Origin: Thermoplasmata archaeon
GTDB lineage: Archaea; Thermoplasmatota; Thermoplasmata; Thermoplasmatales; Thermoplasmataceae
Direction: 5' to 3'
Length of the DNA stretch: 9,511 bases
Assembly (NCBI GenBank): GCA_021819225.1
Contig: JAKARU010000027.1
Span: 1 to 9,511 of the forward strand
Shown here: in pieces, positions 1-7,019 of the stretch
Position numbering within the stretch: position 1 is the stretch's first letter
Layout: every line of letters begins with the position of its first letter
Made by a program: the position numbers and the translations under genes
The notes under the pieces: model-generated
Database searches by the model: none
Told to the model about the DNA's origin: nothing
What the model saw: only the letters and a program-made list of their open reading frames with translations

Positions 1-259
1 TGCTTCAGCTGCACCCGACCAATCCAAGGAAATTTCCAAGGATTATCGATCCAATGAATCTCGCAATTGCCCCCACAACCAGCCCAAGGAAGATAAGCAG
101 TAGGGCATACGTGTGCGAAAAGGTTGACGGGAAGAAAATACTCGCAAGTATTGGAGCCACGATCACATAACCAATCGAAACATAGCCATCCATCAGCCAT
201 CCGCTGAATGCCGAGAGTACCTGAAATGCGGCACTGAAATTATATCTTGAAGTTGACAC
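1..259 (-). pseudogene. MFS permease, N-terminal fragment, apparently frameshifted
   Basis: The frame opens at GTG (257-259) and encodes 84 residues resembling the first two membrane segments of a major facilitator permease of the metabolite:H+ symporter type. It has the N-terminal SGWLMDGY motif, then a hydrophobic TM1, then TM2 ending in ARFIGSIILGNFLG. In this family the next residues should be a D-(R/K)-(I/L)-G-R loop. Instead the frame reads LVGCS and stops at 5-7. The expected continuation, IGRVQLK, is present in another frame at 23-3, so the gene seems broken by a small deletion or a sequence error exactly at the loop. A working permease would be about 400 residues, and the rest would lie to the left of the window. 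A TATA box 26 bases upstream supports the GTG start and leaderless transcription. Substrate unknown. Family call is fairly sure; 'broken' is an inference from motif alignment. Confidence 0.7.
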
Positions 260-278
260 GGGACGTAAAGTAGCATAT

Positions 279-290
279 GATATATATAGA
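279..290 (-). promoter_or_regulatory. TATA box for the leftward MFS gene
   Basis: On the minus strand the run CTATATATATC lies at 290-280. Its centre is about 26 bases from the GTG at 259, the normal archaeal TATA-to-start-site distance, so transcription would begin at or next to the start codon and give a leaderless mRNA. The placement rather than the AT-richness alone supports it. Confidence 0.55.
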
Positions 291-426
291 TATTCAGGTG
301 ATATAAAGGAAATTTATTTTCTATTTTTCACTGGATATTTTCATTTCTTCTTGCCTTCCCGGACGCACTTTATGAAAATGAAACCCAATCCCGGTTTTGT
401 CAGGATATATAACAGATGTAAGCAAA

Positions 427-438
427 CATTAAAAATAA
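427..438 (+). promoter_or_regulatory. TATA box for the ABC exporter operon
   Basis: CATTAAAAATAA at 427-438 is centred about 26 bases before the TTG start at 459, which would give a leaderless transcript. A second candidate, ATATATAA at 405-412, would place the start site near 434 and leave a leader of about 25 bases with no Shine-Dalgarno sequence, so I prefer the first. There is an in-frame TAA at 447-449, so translation cannot start further upstream. Confidence 0.5.
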
Positions 439-458
439 TAAAGCAATAAACTATTAAT

Positions 459-2183
459 TTGTCACACAATAATTTTTTCAGTAAAATTACTGGGGTACTC
501 CAGCCTCTCATCTTTTCGCTTAAATACCTCAAGGGCAAGAGATGGATAATATATATTCTGATTATTTCCGCTGCACTGTCCACAGCAAGTCGGTTGTATG
601 TCCCAATCGTTATCGGTCTTATTATTGATTCTCTTGAAGCAAAAGCGTTCAGTGCCATTCTACCGGCGATCGAACTGATAATGCTTCTGGCAGGCGTGTC
701 CGCAGTCTCTACATTCATAACCAATTTTGGATCACAATACTCAAGCCAGATATATGCCTACAATTTGAGGAAGAAATTGGTAAACAGTCTTACGAAGAAG
801 AAGGTAAAGTTCTTTCAGGGAAATTCGTCAGGTGACCTCCTGTCAAGGACGACAATGGATGTTGATGCAACGCGAAATTTCCTCATGAACACGCTTTCCC
901 AGCTGATACCCACAATAATGATCATTATTTTTGCGCTCATCTATCTTTCATTTCTTAATTTCTTTTATGCCCTGTTCTTTCTATTTACGGTTCCTGTACT
1001 TGTCTATATAGGAATAATCTTCCAGAGAAAGCAAAGAAAACACTGGATGAATATAAGAAAACAGTATGGAGAGATGACGGAAAGACTTCAGGAAGATATA
1101 AATGGACAGAGAACCGTAAGGACGTATTCTCTTGAAGATAGCCAGATAGCCAAATTCCAGGATACCACCGACTCTTATTTCAACGAATATATGGAAATAG
1201 CGCATCTCAGGGGGTTCTATAACAACCTGATGCCGTTCATCATCAGTCTTGCAGCAACAGGAGTAATTCTCTATGGAGGCTACACTTCTATAATTGCAAG
1301 GTCCCAGGTGGGAAATCTTGTGGCGGCTGTAAACATATTCAATCTGGTGACAATGCCTATAAGTTTCCTGGGAAGGCTGATAGTATGGTCAGAGAATGCA
1401 AGGGCTGGCATTGGAAGAATAAATGAAGTCCTCAAGGATGATATGGACGAGGAATTAACAACATCAGGAAATTTCCCTGGAGAGAATGACGTTGAATTGC
1501 GAAATATAAAGATTATAAAGGGAAAGAAGGAAATAATCAGCAATCTTAATATGAAGATACCCAGGGGAGGTTTTGTATGCATAACTGGGGAGACCGGCTG
1601 TGGAAAAAGCAGTATAGTCAATCTCATACCACGACTGGAGGAGCCAACCGCAGGTGAAGTTTTCATCGGTGGAATTGACGTCAGGGAAATACCACTCGAT
1701 ACCCTGAGGAAAAATGTCTCCATTGTACCTCAGGAAATCAACCTCCTCTCAGGAACAATTGAGGAAAACATAATTTTTGGAAGATCGGCTATAAGCCATG
1801 AGGCTGTTATTAAGGCTGCAAAGATAGCCAGGATTGACGATTTTATAGATTCCCTTGAAGATGGATATGAGACATTGATTGGGGAGAGGGGCCTGACCCT
1901 TTCAGGCGGACAAAGACAGAGGATGGCCATAGCAAGAGCTATTGTAACAACTCCCTCAATACTGATCCTTGATGACGTCACTTCAAGTGTTGATCCTGAG
2001 ACCGAGCTAAACATATTTTCTGAAATTGTAAAGAATGTAAAAGGGATAACTGTAATCCTAGTATCACTGAGATATTCAGCCATGAAATATTCGAATGAGA
2101 CTTATATAATAAAAGATGGACAGGCAGAAATCCTGGAAGATCTCGAAAGCCTTGACATATTTGGTTATGGTGATTCCCGGTGA
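459..2183 (+). CDS. ABC half-transporter with degenerate ATP site (heterodimer subunit 1)
   Basis: A 574-residue type IV (MsbA/multidrug-type) ABC exporter half: a membrane domain of about six helices (residues 28-320) fused to a nucleotide-binding domain (about 345-560). Walker A is GETGCGKSS (377-385), Q-loop Gln425, signature LSGGQ (481-485), Walker B ILILDD with Asp505. Three features are non-canonical: the catalytic Glu is Asp506, the switch His is replaced by Leu537 (VSLRYS where AHRLS is usual), and the A-loop aromatic is absent (KIIKGKK, 352-358). The signature motif is intact. This is the pattern of the degenerate partner in heterodimeric exporters such as TM287/288 or TAP, and the next gene supplies the complementary half. 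Start is TTG, chosen because TAA lies four codons upstream, no nearby in-frame ATG exists, and a TATA box is correctly spaced. It overlaps the next gene by four bases. Substrate unknown; lipid or drug export is typical. Confidence 0.93.
   Translation: MSHNNFFSKITGVLQPLIFSLKYLKGKRWIIYILIISAALSTASRLYVPIVIGLIIDSLEAKAFSAILPAIELIMLLAGVSAVSTFITNFGSQYSSQIYAYNLRKKLVNSLTKKKVKFFQGNSSGDLLSRTTMDVDATRNFLMNTLSQLIPTIMIIIFALIYLSFLNFFYALFFLFTVPVLVYIGIIFQRKQRKHWMNIRKQYGEMTERLQEDINGQRTVRTYSLEDSQIAKFQDTTDSYFNEYMEIAHLRGFYNNLMPFIISLAATGVILYGGYTSIIARSQVGNLVAAVNIFNLVTMPISFLGRLIVWSENARAGIGRINEVLKDDMDEELTTSGNFPGENDVELRNIKIIKGKKEIISNLNMKIPRGGFVCITGETGCGKSSIVNLIPRLEEPTAGEVFIGGIDVREIPLDTLRKNVSIVPQEINLLSGTIEENIIFGRSAISHEAVIKAAKIARIDDFIDSLEDGYETLIGERGLTLSGGQRQRMAIARAIVTTPSILILDDVTSSVDPETELNIFSEIVKNVKGITVILVSLRYSAMKYSNETYIIKDGQAEILEDLESLDIFGYGDSR
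2169..2174 (+). promoter_or_regulatory. Shine-Dalgarno site for the second ABC gene
   Basis: GGTGAT lies inside the end of the first ABC gene, five bases before the GTG start at 2180, and matches the archaeal anti-Shine-Dalgarno sequence (complement of ATCACC). It decides the GTG start of an internal operon gene. The first genes of the transcripts here lack such a site and look leaderless. Confidence 0.6.
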
Positions 2184-3964
2184 CTGAAAGTTATGAGAAT
2201 GCAGAGGAAAGGGTAATCCGGACACTGAAGGGCAGGAAAGCCCTATTCAGGATGGTCAGTGATATCGCGAAAAACAGGAGAGGACTTTCAATTCTGGTAA
2301 TTTCTGTCATTACCACTGCAGTGGCAGGCACTTTCATTCCACTCACAATCGGCGAAGCAGTTAATAGTGTGAATAACAGGAGTATAACAGGAGTCATATT
2401 ATTCGCCTCCATTTTCCTGGGGCTTGCAATGGTGCAGTTTGCTTCGAATAGATTCCGTGCCATAAGTTCTACAGAAGTTTCACAGAAGACCGTGAAGGAT
2501 ATGAGGGATAACGCCTTCAAGAGTATACATAAAGTTCCAGTATCATTCTTCAGCATTGTGAAATCAGGATTCCTGATAAGCAGGATAACCAACGATGGTG
2601 AAACAATAGGTGACTTCCTCACCTTCCAGATTCCCCAGGTGGTATCGGGTTTCACGACTGTCATTATGTCTATAGCAATAATGCTGTATCTGGATTTCAA
2701 TCTCACACTTTATGCCCTTATAGTCCTTCCATTCCTTTCCCTTTTTACGATTTCCCTGCAGGGTAAGGTCAGGGCTAACTATCTGAAAACCAGGAAAACA
2801 ATAGCTGCGATAACAGGAAATCTTGCGGAAAATATAGGCTCAGTCAGGAGTATCAAGGCCTTCAATGTTGAAAGGTATGTGGAGGAGAGATTTGATGGAC
2901 TCAATGAGGAAAACCTGCGAGCCAATATAAAAGCCTCAAGGCTGTCTTCTTTCTATGGTGCAGTTGTAAGAGTCATAGAATTCCTTGGGATCGTGATCGT
3001 GATTTATGCGGGGGCGCTGCAGTTGCAGTCAAGCCTGATATCGATTGGTATACTCGTGGCGTTTATTTTTTATGTTCAGGAATTTTTCGATCCTGTCATT
3101 CAGCTATCACAGCTGTATAATGCCTACCAGTCCTCTATCGTTGGTGCAGGAAGGATATATGGAATAATAGACAGTGAAAAGGAGGAGGTACCTGAAGGGT
3201 CAAGAGACAAGGAAGATTTCACAACGGATCTATCACTTAAGGATGTTGATTTCACCTACGGAATGGGCGATACATTAAAGGAAATAAACATGGAAATCAA
3301 GAGGGGCGACAAAATCGGCATTGTTGGACATACGGGAGCAGGAAAGACAACTCTTTCCAATCTTATACTGAAACTGTACCTGCCGAAAGATGGGGAGATA
3401 GATCTCGATCTGGTCAACACGAAACTGATAATGACCAAATCCTACAGAGACATAATCGTTCCAGTGCTGCAGGAGCCATTCCTGTTTCGTGGTTCAATAT
3501 ATGAGAATGTAAGGATTGCAAAAAAGAGTGCCACTGATGAAGAAATAAGAGAAAAGGCAAAGGAATTTGGCCTTTCGAGAATATTCTCGCGACTTCCTGA
3601 TGGAATGGAGACTGATGTGGGTGAACTCGGAAGGAATCTTTCAGAGGGACAGAAACAGGCCATTGCTATACTTAGGGCACTGATCAGGGAACCCGATATC
3701 ATAATAATGGATGAGCCAACTTCAAACATAGATCCTTTCTCCGAGAGGGATATATTCATGAGTCTTGGGAAATTTGCAAAGAACAGGACGCTCATTTTGA
3801 TAACTCACAGGTTCTCTATGATATCACTCGTGGACAAGATAGCGGTTGTGGACGCTGGAAGAATAGTGGAGAATGGAACTTTTGAACAGCTGATGGAGAA
3901 GAAGGGCCTTTTTTACAATATGTATAACATCCTTTATGGCAAAACTGATTCTGATCCCCTTTAA
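2180..3964 (+). CDS. ABC half-transporter with catalytic ATP site (heterodimer subunit 2)
   Basis: A 594-residue type IV ABC exporter half. The membrane domain covers about residues 35-320 and the ATPase domain about 350-585. Walker A is GHTGAGKTT (383-391), A-loop Tyr360, Q-loop Gln431, Walker B IIIMDE with Asp511 and catalytic Glu512, and switch His543, all canonical. The signature motif is altered to LSEGQ (487-491). In a head-to-tail dimer its good Walker A/B pairs with the intact LSGGQ of the upstream subunit to form the working ATP site, while its LSEGQ faces the degraded Walker B of that subunit. The two defects therefore fall in the same site, which strongly suggests obligate heterodimerisation. 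The GTG start overlaps the upstream TGA (GTGA) and has a Shine-Dalgarno site, so translation is likely coupled. The region between membrane and ATPase domains (about 330-347) is charged. Substrate unknown. Confidence 0.94.
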   Translation: MTESYENAEERVIRTLKGRKALFRMVSDIAKNRRGLSILVISVITTAVAGTFIPLTIGEAVNSVNNRSITGVILFASIFLGLAMVQFASNRFRAISSTEVSQKTVKDMRDNAFKSIHKVPVSFFSIVKSGFLISRITNDGETIGDFLTFQIPQVVSGFTTVIMSIAIMLYLDFNLTLYALIVLPFLSLFTISLQGKVRANYLKTRKTIAAITGNLAENIGSVRSIKAFNVERYVEERFDGLNEENLRANIKASRLSSFYGAVVRVIEFLGIVIVIYAGALQLQSSLISIGILVAFIFYVQEFFDPVIQLSQLYNAYQSSIVGAGRIYGIIDSEKEEVPEGSRDKEDFTTDLSLKDVDFTYGMGDTLKEINMEIKRGDKIGIVGHTGAGKTTLSNLILKLYLPKDGEIDLDLVNTKLIMTKSYRDIIVPVLQEPFLFRGSIYENVRIAKKSATDEEIREKAKEFGLSRIFSRLPDGMETDVGELGRNLSEGQKQAIAILRALIREPDIIIMDEPTSNIDPFSERDIFMSLGKFAKNRTLILITHRFSMISLVDKIAVVDAGRIVENGTFEQLMEKKGLFYNMYNILYGKTDSDPL

Positions 3965-4288
3965 TCCCAATCAGATATTCTTTGTGGAATGACGTTATTC
4001 GTGTCTTTGGATATACATTATCATTCAAGATAAAGAAGCATCATGGACCATTGCCTGAATTTCGTGAAAGCAATATTTGTGGGAATAAGACAGGAATATG
4101 CAGTTTAAGAAATATCTTCCAGAAGTGCATTCTTGGTGACTGGCAAAACCCATTCATTGCTTTCAGTATTTTTTCGTGGGCGTCAAATCTCATTCAAAAT
4201 TTCCAGACTCAACTATGAGATGGAGCACCATAAGTTTGCTGGAGAAATTGCCACTAAAATATAATACCTCACTTTACTATATTCATAT
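3965..4288. other. 324-base stretch without a convincing gene
   Basis: Between the ABC operon and the epimerase I find no convincing gene. The one longer plus frame (3982-4218, TTG start) has no promoter or ribosome-binding signal and no recognisable motif. On the minus strand, ATG at 4193 opens a 50-residue frame ending at 4041, starting MRFDAHEKILKAMNGF. It loosely recalls the first helix of a TetR-type DNA-binding domain, and a neighbouring frame then reads NALLEDIS, followed by a stop and TAYS, like the next helices. This could be a decayed regulator of the ABC exporter, but the match is weak. A T6 run at 4169-4174 could end ABC transcripts. The last 34 bases hold the epimerase promoter. 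Confidence 0.3.
4255..4266 (+). promoter_or_regulatory. TATA box for the epimerase gene
   Basis: TAAAATATAATA at 4255-4266 is centred about 28 bases before the ATG at 4289. No Shine-Dalgarno sequence lies between, so the transcript is probably leaderless or nearly so. Confidence 0.55.
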
Positions 4289-5215
4289 ATGGATGCCAAA
4301 AAAGTTGTGGTGGCTGGTGTAACTGGGGCGATTGGATCAGTGGTGGCAAGGAGCCTTATTTCCGCAGGATATGATGTTTATGGAGTTGCCCGGGACCCAG
4401 AAAAAGCAAATTCCATGGTCAATGGAATGTCATTGTGTATTAAATGGGACATCAACAGGCCCGATGAATTATCATCGATTGCGGAGGGAAGCAGAGCTGT
4501 CATAAACCTGACCGGAGCCCCTCTTCTTACAAAATGGAAGGGGGATTACGAGAAGGAGATAGTCTCAAGCAGGGTTGAGGGAACCAAGTATGTCGTGGAG
4601 GCAATAAAGAACTGCGAGGAAAAGCCGGAGGTGCTTATCAACGCATCAGCTGCCGGATTTTATGGGTATGAAGGAAACAGGGAGGCTGTTGAGAGCTCCC
4701 CTGCAGGAAAGGATTTCTGGGGGAAGTTGGTTTCAGACTGGGAAAATGCAGCGTTGCAGGCGGAAAAATCAGGCCTGAGGACTGTCTTGATAAGGACAAC
4801 TCTTGTCCTCATGAGAGGCGAGGGAGCCCTGAAGGTTCTGGAGCCATATTTCAGGAAAGGCCTTGGAGGTTATGTGTCACCAGGTGACCAGGTTTTTCCA
4901 TGGATTCATATAGATGATGAGGTAGGCATAATAATGAAAGCAATTGAAAATGACAGGTTCCGGGGTCCAGTAAATTGCGTTGGTGGCACCATAACATCAA
5001 GAGATTTTTCCCGCCAGATTGGGATGGCTCTTGGCAGGGGTTCCAGGCTTCCAATACCGAAGGTAATCATTCGTGCAATGTTTGGCAAAGCCTCAGATCT
5101 TGTTCTCCAGAGCCAGATCATAAAGAGTGAAAGAATGGATGAACTTGGATATGAAATCAGGTATGGGAAAATAGGTGATGCCCTTAAAGAAATATTTAAG
5201 CAGCCAGAGCGATAA
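4289..5215 (+). CDS. TIGR01777-family NAD(P)-binding epimerase (SDR39U1/YfcH-like)
   Basis: A 308-residue extended short-chain dehydrogenase/reductase, the usual length for the TIGR01777 family. The Rossmann nucleotide-binding motif is G10-VT-G13-AI-G16. Family signatures follow in order: VINLTGAPL (72-79), the serine/tyrosine motif SAAGFYG (120-126), the DFW..LVSDWE block (142-152), GLGG (191-194), WIHIDD (205-210) and GPVN (226-229). The C-terminal part (about 250-300, with SQIIKSERMDELGYE) fits the DUF1731 domain that ends these proteins. It probably binds NADP(H) in the cytoplasm. The substrate of the family is not firmly established, so 'epimerase' is a fold-based name. The gene has its own TATA box, large gaps on both sides (324 and 163 bases) and appears to be a single-gene unit. 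The ATG start places the Rossmann strand directly at the N-terminus, as expected. Confidence 0.92.
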   Translation: MDAKKVVVAGVTGAIGSVVARSLISAGYDVYGVARDPEKANSMVNGMSLCIKWDINRPDELSSIAEGSRAVINLTGAPLLTKWKGDYEKEIVSSRVEGTKYVVEAIKNCEEKPEVLINASAAGFYGYEGNREAVESSPAGKDFWGKLVSDWENAALQAEKSGLRTVLIRTTLVLMRGEGALKVLEPYFRKGLGGYVSPGDQVFPWIHIDDEVGIIMKAIENDRFRGPVNCVGGTITSRDFSRQIGMALGRGSRLPIPKVIIRAMFGKASDLVLQSQIIKSERMDELGYEIRYGKIGDALKEIFKQPER

Positions 5216-5346
5216 TTCCAGCAGGTCTAATACCCACTCCTGTTTTCATCCAACGCACCAGCTGGAGAATATCTCTGCTAAGTGCATCTTTTCAAACGCC
5301 CAGTGAGGAATCGTTAACAGGCAATTTCAATTTTCATGGGAATTCA

Positions 5347-5357
5347 GATAATATTTA
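5347..5357 (+). promoter_or_regulatory. TATA box for the small membrane protein / MFS operon
   Basis: GATAATATTTA at 5347-5357 is centred about 27 bases before the ATG at 5379, consistent with a leaderless mRNA. The rest of the gap after the epimerase (5216-5346) shows no open frame or repeat I can support. Confidence 0.5.
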
Positions 5358-5378
5358 CATCGAAGGAAAAAATCTTGC

Positions 5379-5828
5379 ATGTCATTACTGGAGACATGGC
5401 TGCACATAATCAAGCCACTGAAAACAATTATCATTATAGAAGAAATACCCAGACTATATATGACATATGATCCCAGGATATTCTGGAAAAAAGCAATTTC
5501 CGACGTACTTTCACGGGGAAAGATAAACCTGAACAAGGTTGACAGGTATGGAGAAGAAATTCCTAGGCCAGAGGATTCAGGGTTGTTCAAACGATCGATT
5601 GGAGAAATTAGAGGCCAGATGTCAGACTGGAGAGCTTCATTAGATGGTTCAACAAAAGGAATCCACGTTGTCGAATTCAGGGACCATTATGAGGTCCATG
5701 TTGACAGGTTCGATCCTTACAAGAAGCCAGTGGAACATCTCCTGTATGATAGCCCAATATATGGGGCCGTCTTAACTGGCGTCTCAATAATTTCTATCTC
5801 AATCCTGAAAAGGTTAATGGGCAAATGA
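5379..5828 (+). CDS. Uncharacterised conserved-looking protein with C-terminal membrane segment
   Basis: A 149-residue protein I cannot assign to a named family. Residues 1-25 contain a hydrophobic stretch (IIKPLKTIIII). The middle is charged. From about residue 77 there is a compact block, GQMSDWRASLDG followed by GIHVVEFRDHYEVHVDRFD and PVEHLLYDSP (to about 126), whose alternating pattern suggests a small beta-rich domain. I have the impression that similar blocks occur in other archaeal hypothetical proteins, but cannot verify it. Residues about 127-145 form one hydrophobic segment ending in KRLMGK, which could anchor the C-terminus in the membrane with the domain in the cytoplasm. The ATG has a well-placed TATA box. 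Its stop overlaps the start of the MFS permease (ATGA), so the two are likely co-translated and a role as accessory or regulator of that permease is a reasonable guess only. Confidence 0.8.
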   Translation: MSLLETWLHIIKPLKTIIIIEEIPRLYMTYDPRIFWKKAISDVLSRGKINLNKVDRYGEEIPRPEDSGLFKRSIGEIRGQMSDWRASLDGSTKGIHVVEFRDHYEVHVDRFDPYKKPVEHLLYDSPIYGAVLTGVSIISISILKRLMGK

Positions 5829-6991
5829 TAAGCAGATCCAGCTTTAAGGAACAGACCAGGATAATACTTGTTGCGATTACCCTGGCTTTCTTCATTCGAA
5901 TGACAAACAACATGGTCAACACTACCGCTCCAATTCTGGCCAAATATACATACACACTGAACAGTACGGACGTTGGTCTTACCGGAACTGTAATCTACCT
6001 GGCAACTCTCATTTCCACAGCCTTCGTAAATCCAAGACTCCAGGGGCTTGCAAAGAAGAGAGTCTTCATAATCTCGATGTTTGCAACATCCATCTCGCTG
6101 ATCGGCCTGTACTTTCAAGACGTGGTACTCTTCTGGTTGTTCCTTTCAGTTTTTGGATTTTTCACCGGCTTTCTTTTCACAAATATCCTCACCTCAATTT
6201 CTACAAACGTTGAGGGAGTCTCAAGGGAGAGGGGACTTGCCGCATACTCAATGGCCCTTTCTCTCTCCCTCCTTATAGGGCCAGTCATAGAAAGATTTTC
6301 GCTGCCTATTGTGGGTTATTACGGAATATTCATTGAATTTCTTCCGATGATGTTCATAGCTTCGGTTCTTTCCTTCAAAATCAGGGCTCCAGAGATAACG
6401 GAGAAACGGGACGTCCGTGGTGCTGTAAACACCCCGGGATTTCTAGCGTCAATAATATCCATAACGTCATACAATGTTCCATTTGCAGCCTTCACTGTTT
6501 TCATGGATATCTATACAAAGGAGAAGTTCGGGGTCAGCTCCTCATTTGCATATTATGTCTTCATATTCTTCTTCGGGGCTTCACTTCTTACGAGGATATA
6601 CATGCAAATTCGACCATTCAGGCATCTCCGAATCCCACTTACTTTTTTCATCTCGATCACAGTCGTAACATTTCTTGTTATCGGTTTTGTCAATAACATC
6701 TACCTTTATTTTGCACTCATTGCTATTATGGGAATACCTCATGGTGGGATATTCCCAATATCCACAATACTCATCTCACGAGGCACCCCAAGGGAAAGAC
6801 TCAACGCGGCAAACTCATATTTCACATCCTTCAACAACATACTGTTCCTGGCAGTTCCTCCCCTGTTTGGGTATCTGTCAGGAGAAATAGGTTTTACAAT
6901 ATCCTTCATTTCGCTGTCAATAATATCATTTGCAAGCCTGATCCTCATATATGCAAAGTTTTCAAGAAACAGACAGGTTTTCTATAAATAA
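5825..6991 (+). CDS. MFS transporter, 12-TM type
   Basis: A 388-residue protein made almost entirely of hydrophobic segments, matching a 12-helix major facilitator permease with a central charged cytoplasmic loop (about 186-203, RAPEITEKRDVRGA). The two halves show the internal repeat expected for the fold: SRERGLAAYSMALSLSLLIGP (133-153) matches TPRERLNAANSYFTSFNNI (321-339). The classic loop motif after TM2 is weak (NPRLQGLAKKRV, 69-80), which is common in drug/sugar-type branches. The substrate cannot be told; the low number of charged residues inside membrane segments (Arg25 in TM1, Glu156 and Glu171) gives little guidance. The ATG overlaps the upstream stop by four bases, no Shine-Dalgarno site is visible, and translation is probably coupled. 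Transcription comes from the promoter before 5379. Confidence 0.9.
   Translation: MISRSSFKEQTRIILVAITLAFFIRMTNNMVNTTAPILAKYTYTLNSTDVGLTGTVIYLATLISTAFVNPRLQGLAKKRVFIISMFATSISLIGLYFQDVVLFWLFLSVFGFFTGFLFTNILTSISTNVEGVSRERGLAAYSMALSLSLLIGPVIERFSLPIVGYYGIFIEFLPMMFIASVLSFKIRAPEITEKRDVRGAVNTPGFLASIISITSYNVPFAAFTVFMDIYTKEKFGVSSSFAYYVFIFFFGASLLTRIYMQIRPFRHLRIPLTFFISITVVTFLVIGFVNNIYLYFALIAIMGIPHGGIFPISTILISRGTPRERLNAANSYFTSFNNILFLAVPPLFGYLSGEIGFTISFISLSIISFASLILIYAKFSRNRQVFYK
6983..6990 (+). promoter_or_regulatory. TATA box for the TauE/SafE gene
   Basis: TATAAATA at 6983-6990 overlaps the end of the MFS gene and predicts a start site near 7012-7014. It is a close match to the archaeal box. A second AT-rich run, TATACATAAT at 7011-7020, would predict a start near 7041. 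Readthrough from the MFS operon is also possible, since the gap is only 28 bases. Confidence 0.45.
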
Positions 6992-7003
6992 AACATTAAT
7001 GTT
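6992..7003 (+). promoter_or_regulatory. Palindromic operator candidate upstream of TauE/SafE gene
   Basis: AACATTAATGTT is a perfect 12-base palindrome starting two bases after the TATA box and ending about nine bases before the predicted transcription start. A dimeric regulator bound here would block the polymerase. It is AT-rich and short, so chance is not excluded. Confidence 0.35.
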
Positions 7004-7019
7004 CAAAATGTATACATAA

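Larger units (their letters stand above)
260..458. other. Divergent intergenic region between MFS and ABC genes
   Basis: This 199-base stretch separates two divergent genes and carries a TATA candidate at each end. An inverted pair, ATTTTCAT at 337-344 and ATGAAAAT at 372-379, sits near the middle, and TCCCGG occurs twice (356-361 and 389-394). The minus-strand open frame over this region runs into the ABC gene and shows no protein-like composition, so I read it as non-coding. A shared regulator binding here is possible but not shown. Confidence 0.5.

Noticed and set aside
459..469. TTGTCACACAA as a palindrome (TTGT/ACAA) at the first ABC start codon
   Set aside because: Only four bases pair on each side and the flanks do not extend the symmetry; expected by chance in AT-rich DNA.
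341..724. Minus-strand 127-codon frame spanning the divergent promoter region and the start of the first ABC gene
   Set aside because: It overlaps a well-supported ABC gene on the other strand, and its composition is that of an antisense shadow.
3982..4218. Plus-strand 78-codon frame with TTG start between the ABC operon and the epimerase
   Set aside because: No TATA box or Shine-Dalgarno site at the right distance, unusual composition for a soluble or membrane protein, and no recognisable motif. Kept only as part of the unassigned stretch.
5216..5378. Gap between the epimerase and the small membrane protein as a possible RNA gene or riboswitch
   Set aside because: Only a short CCAGCTGG palindrome and scattered T4 runs are visible; no stem-loop series or tRNA-like structure.
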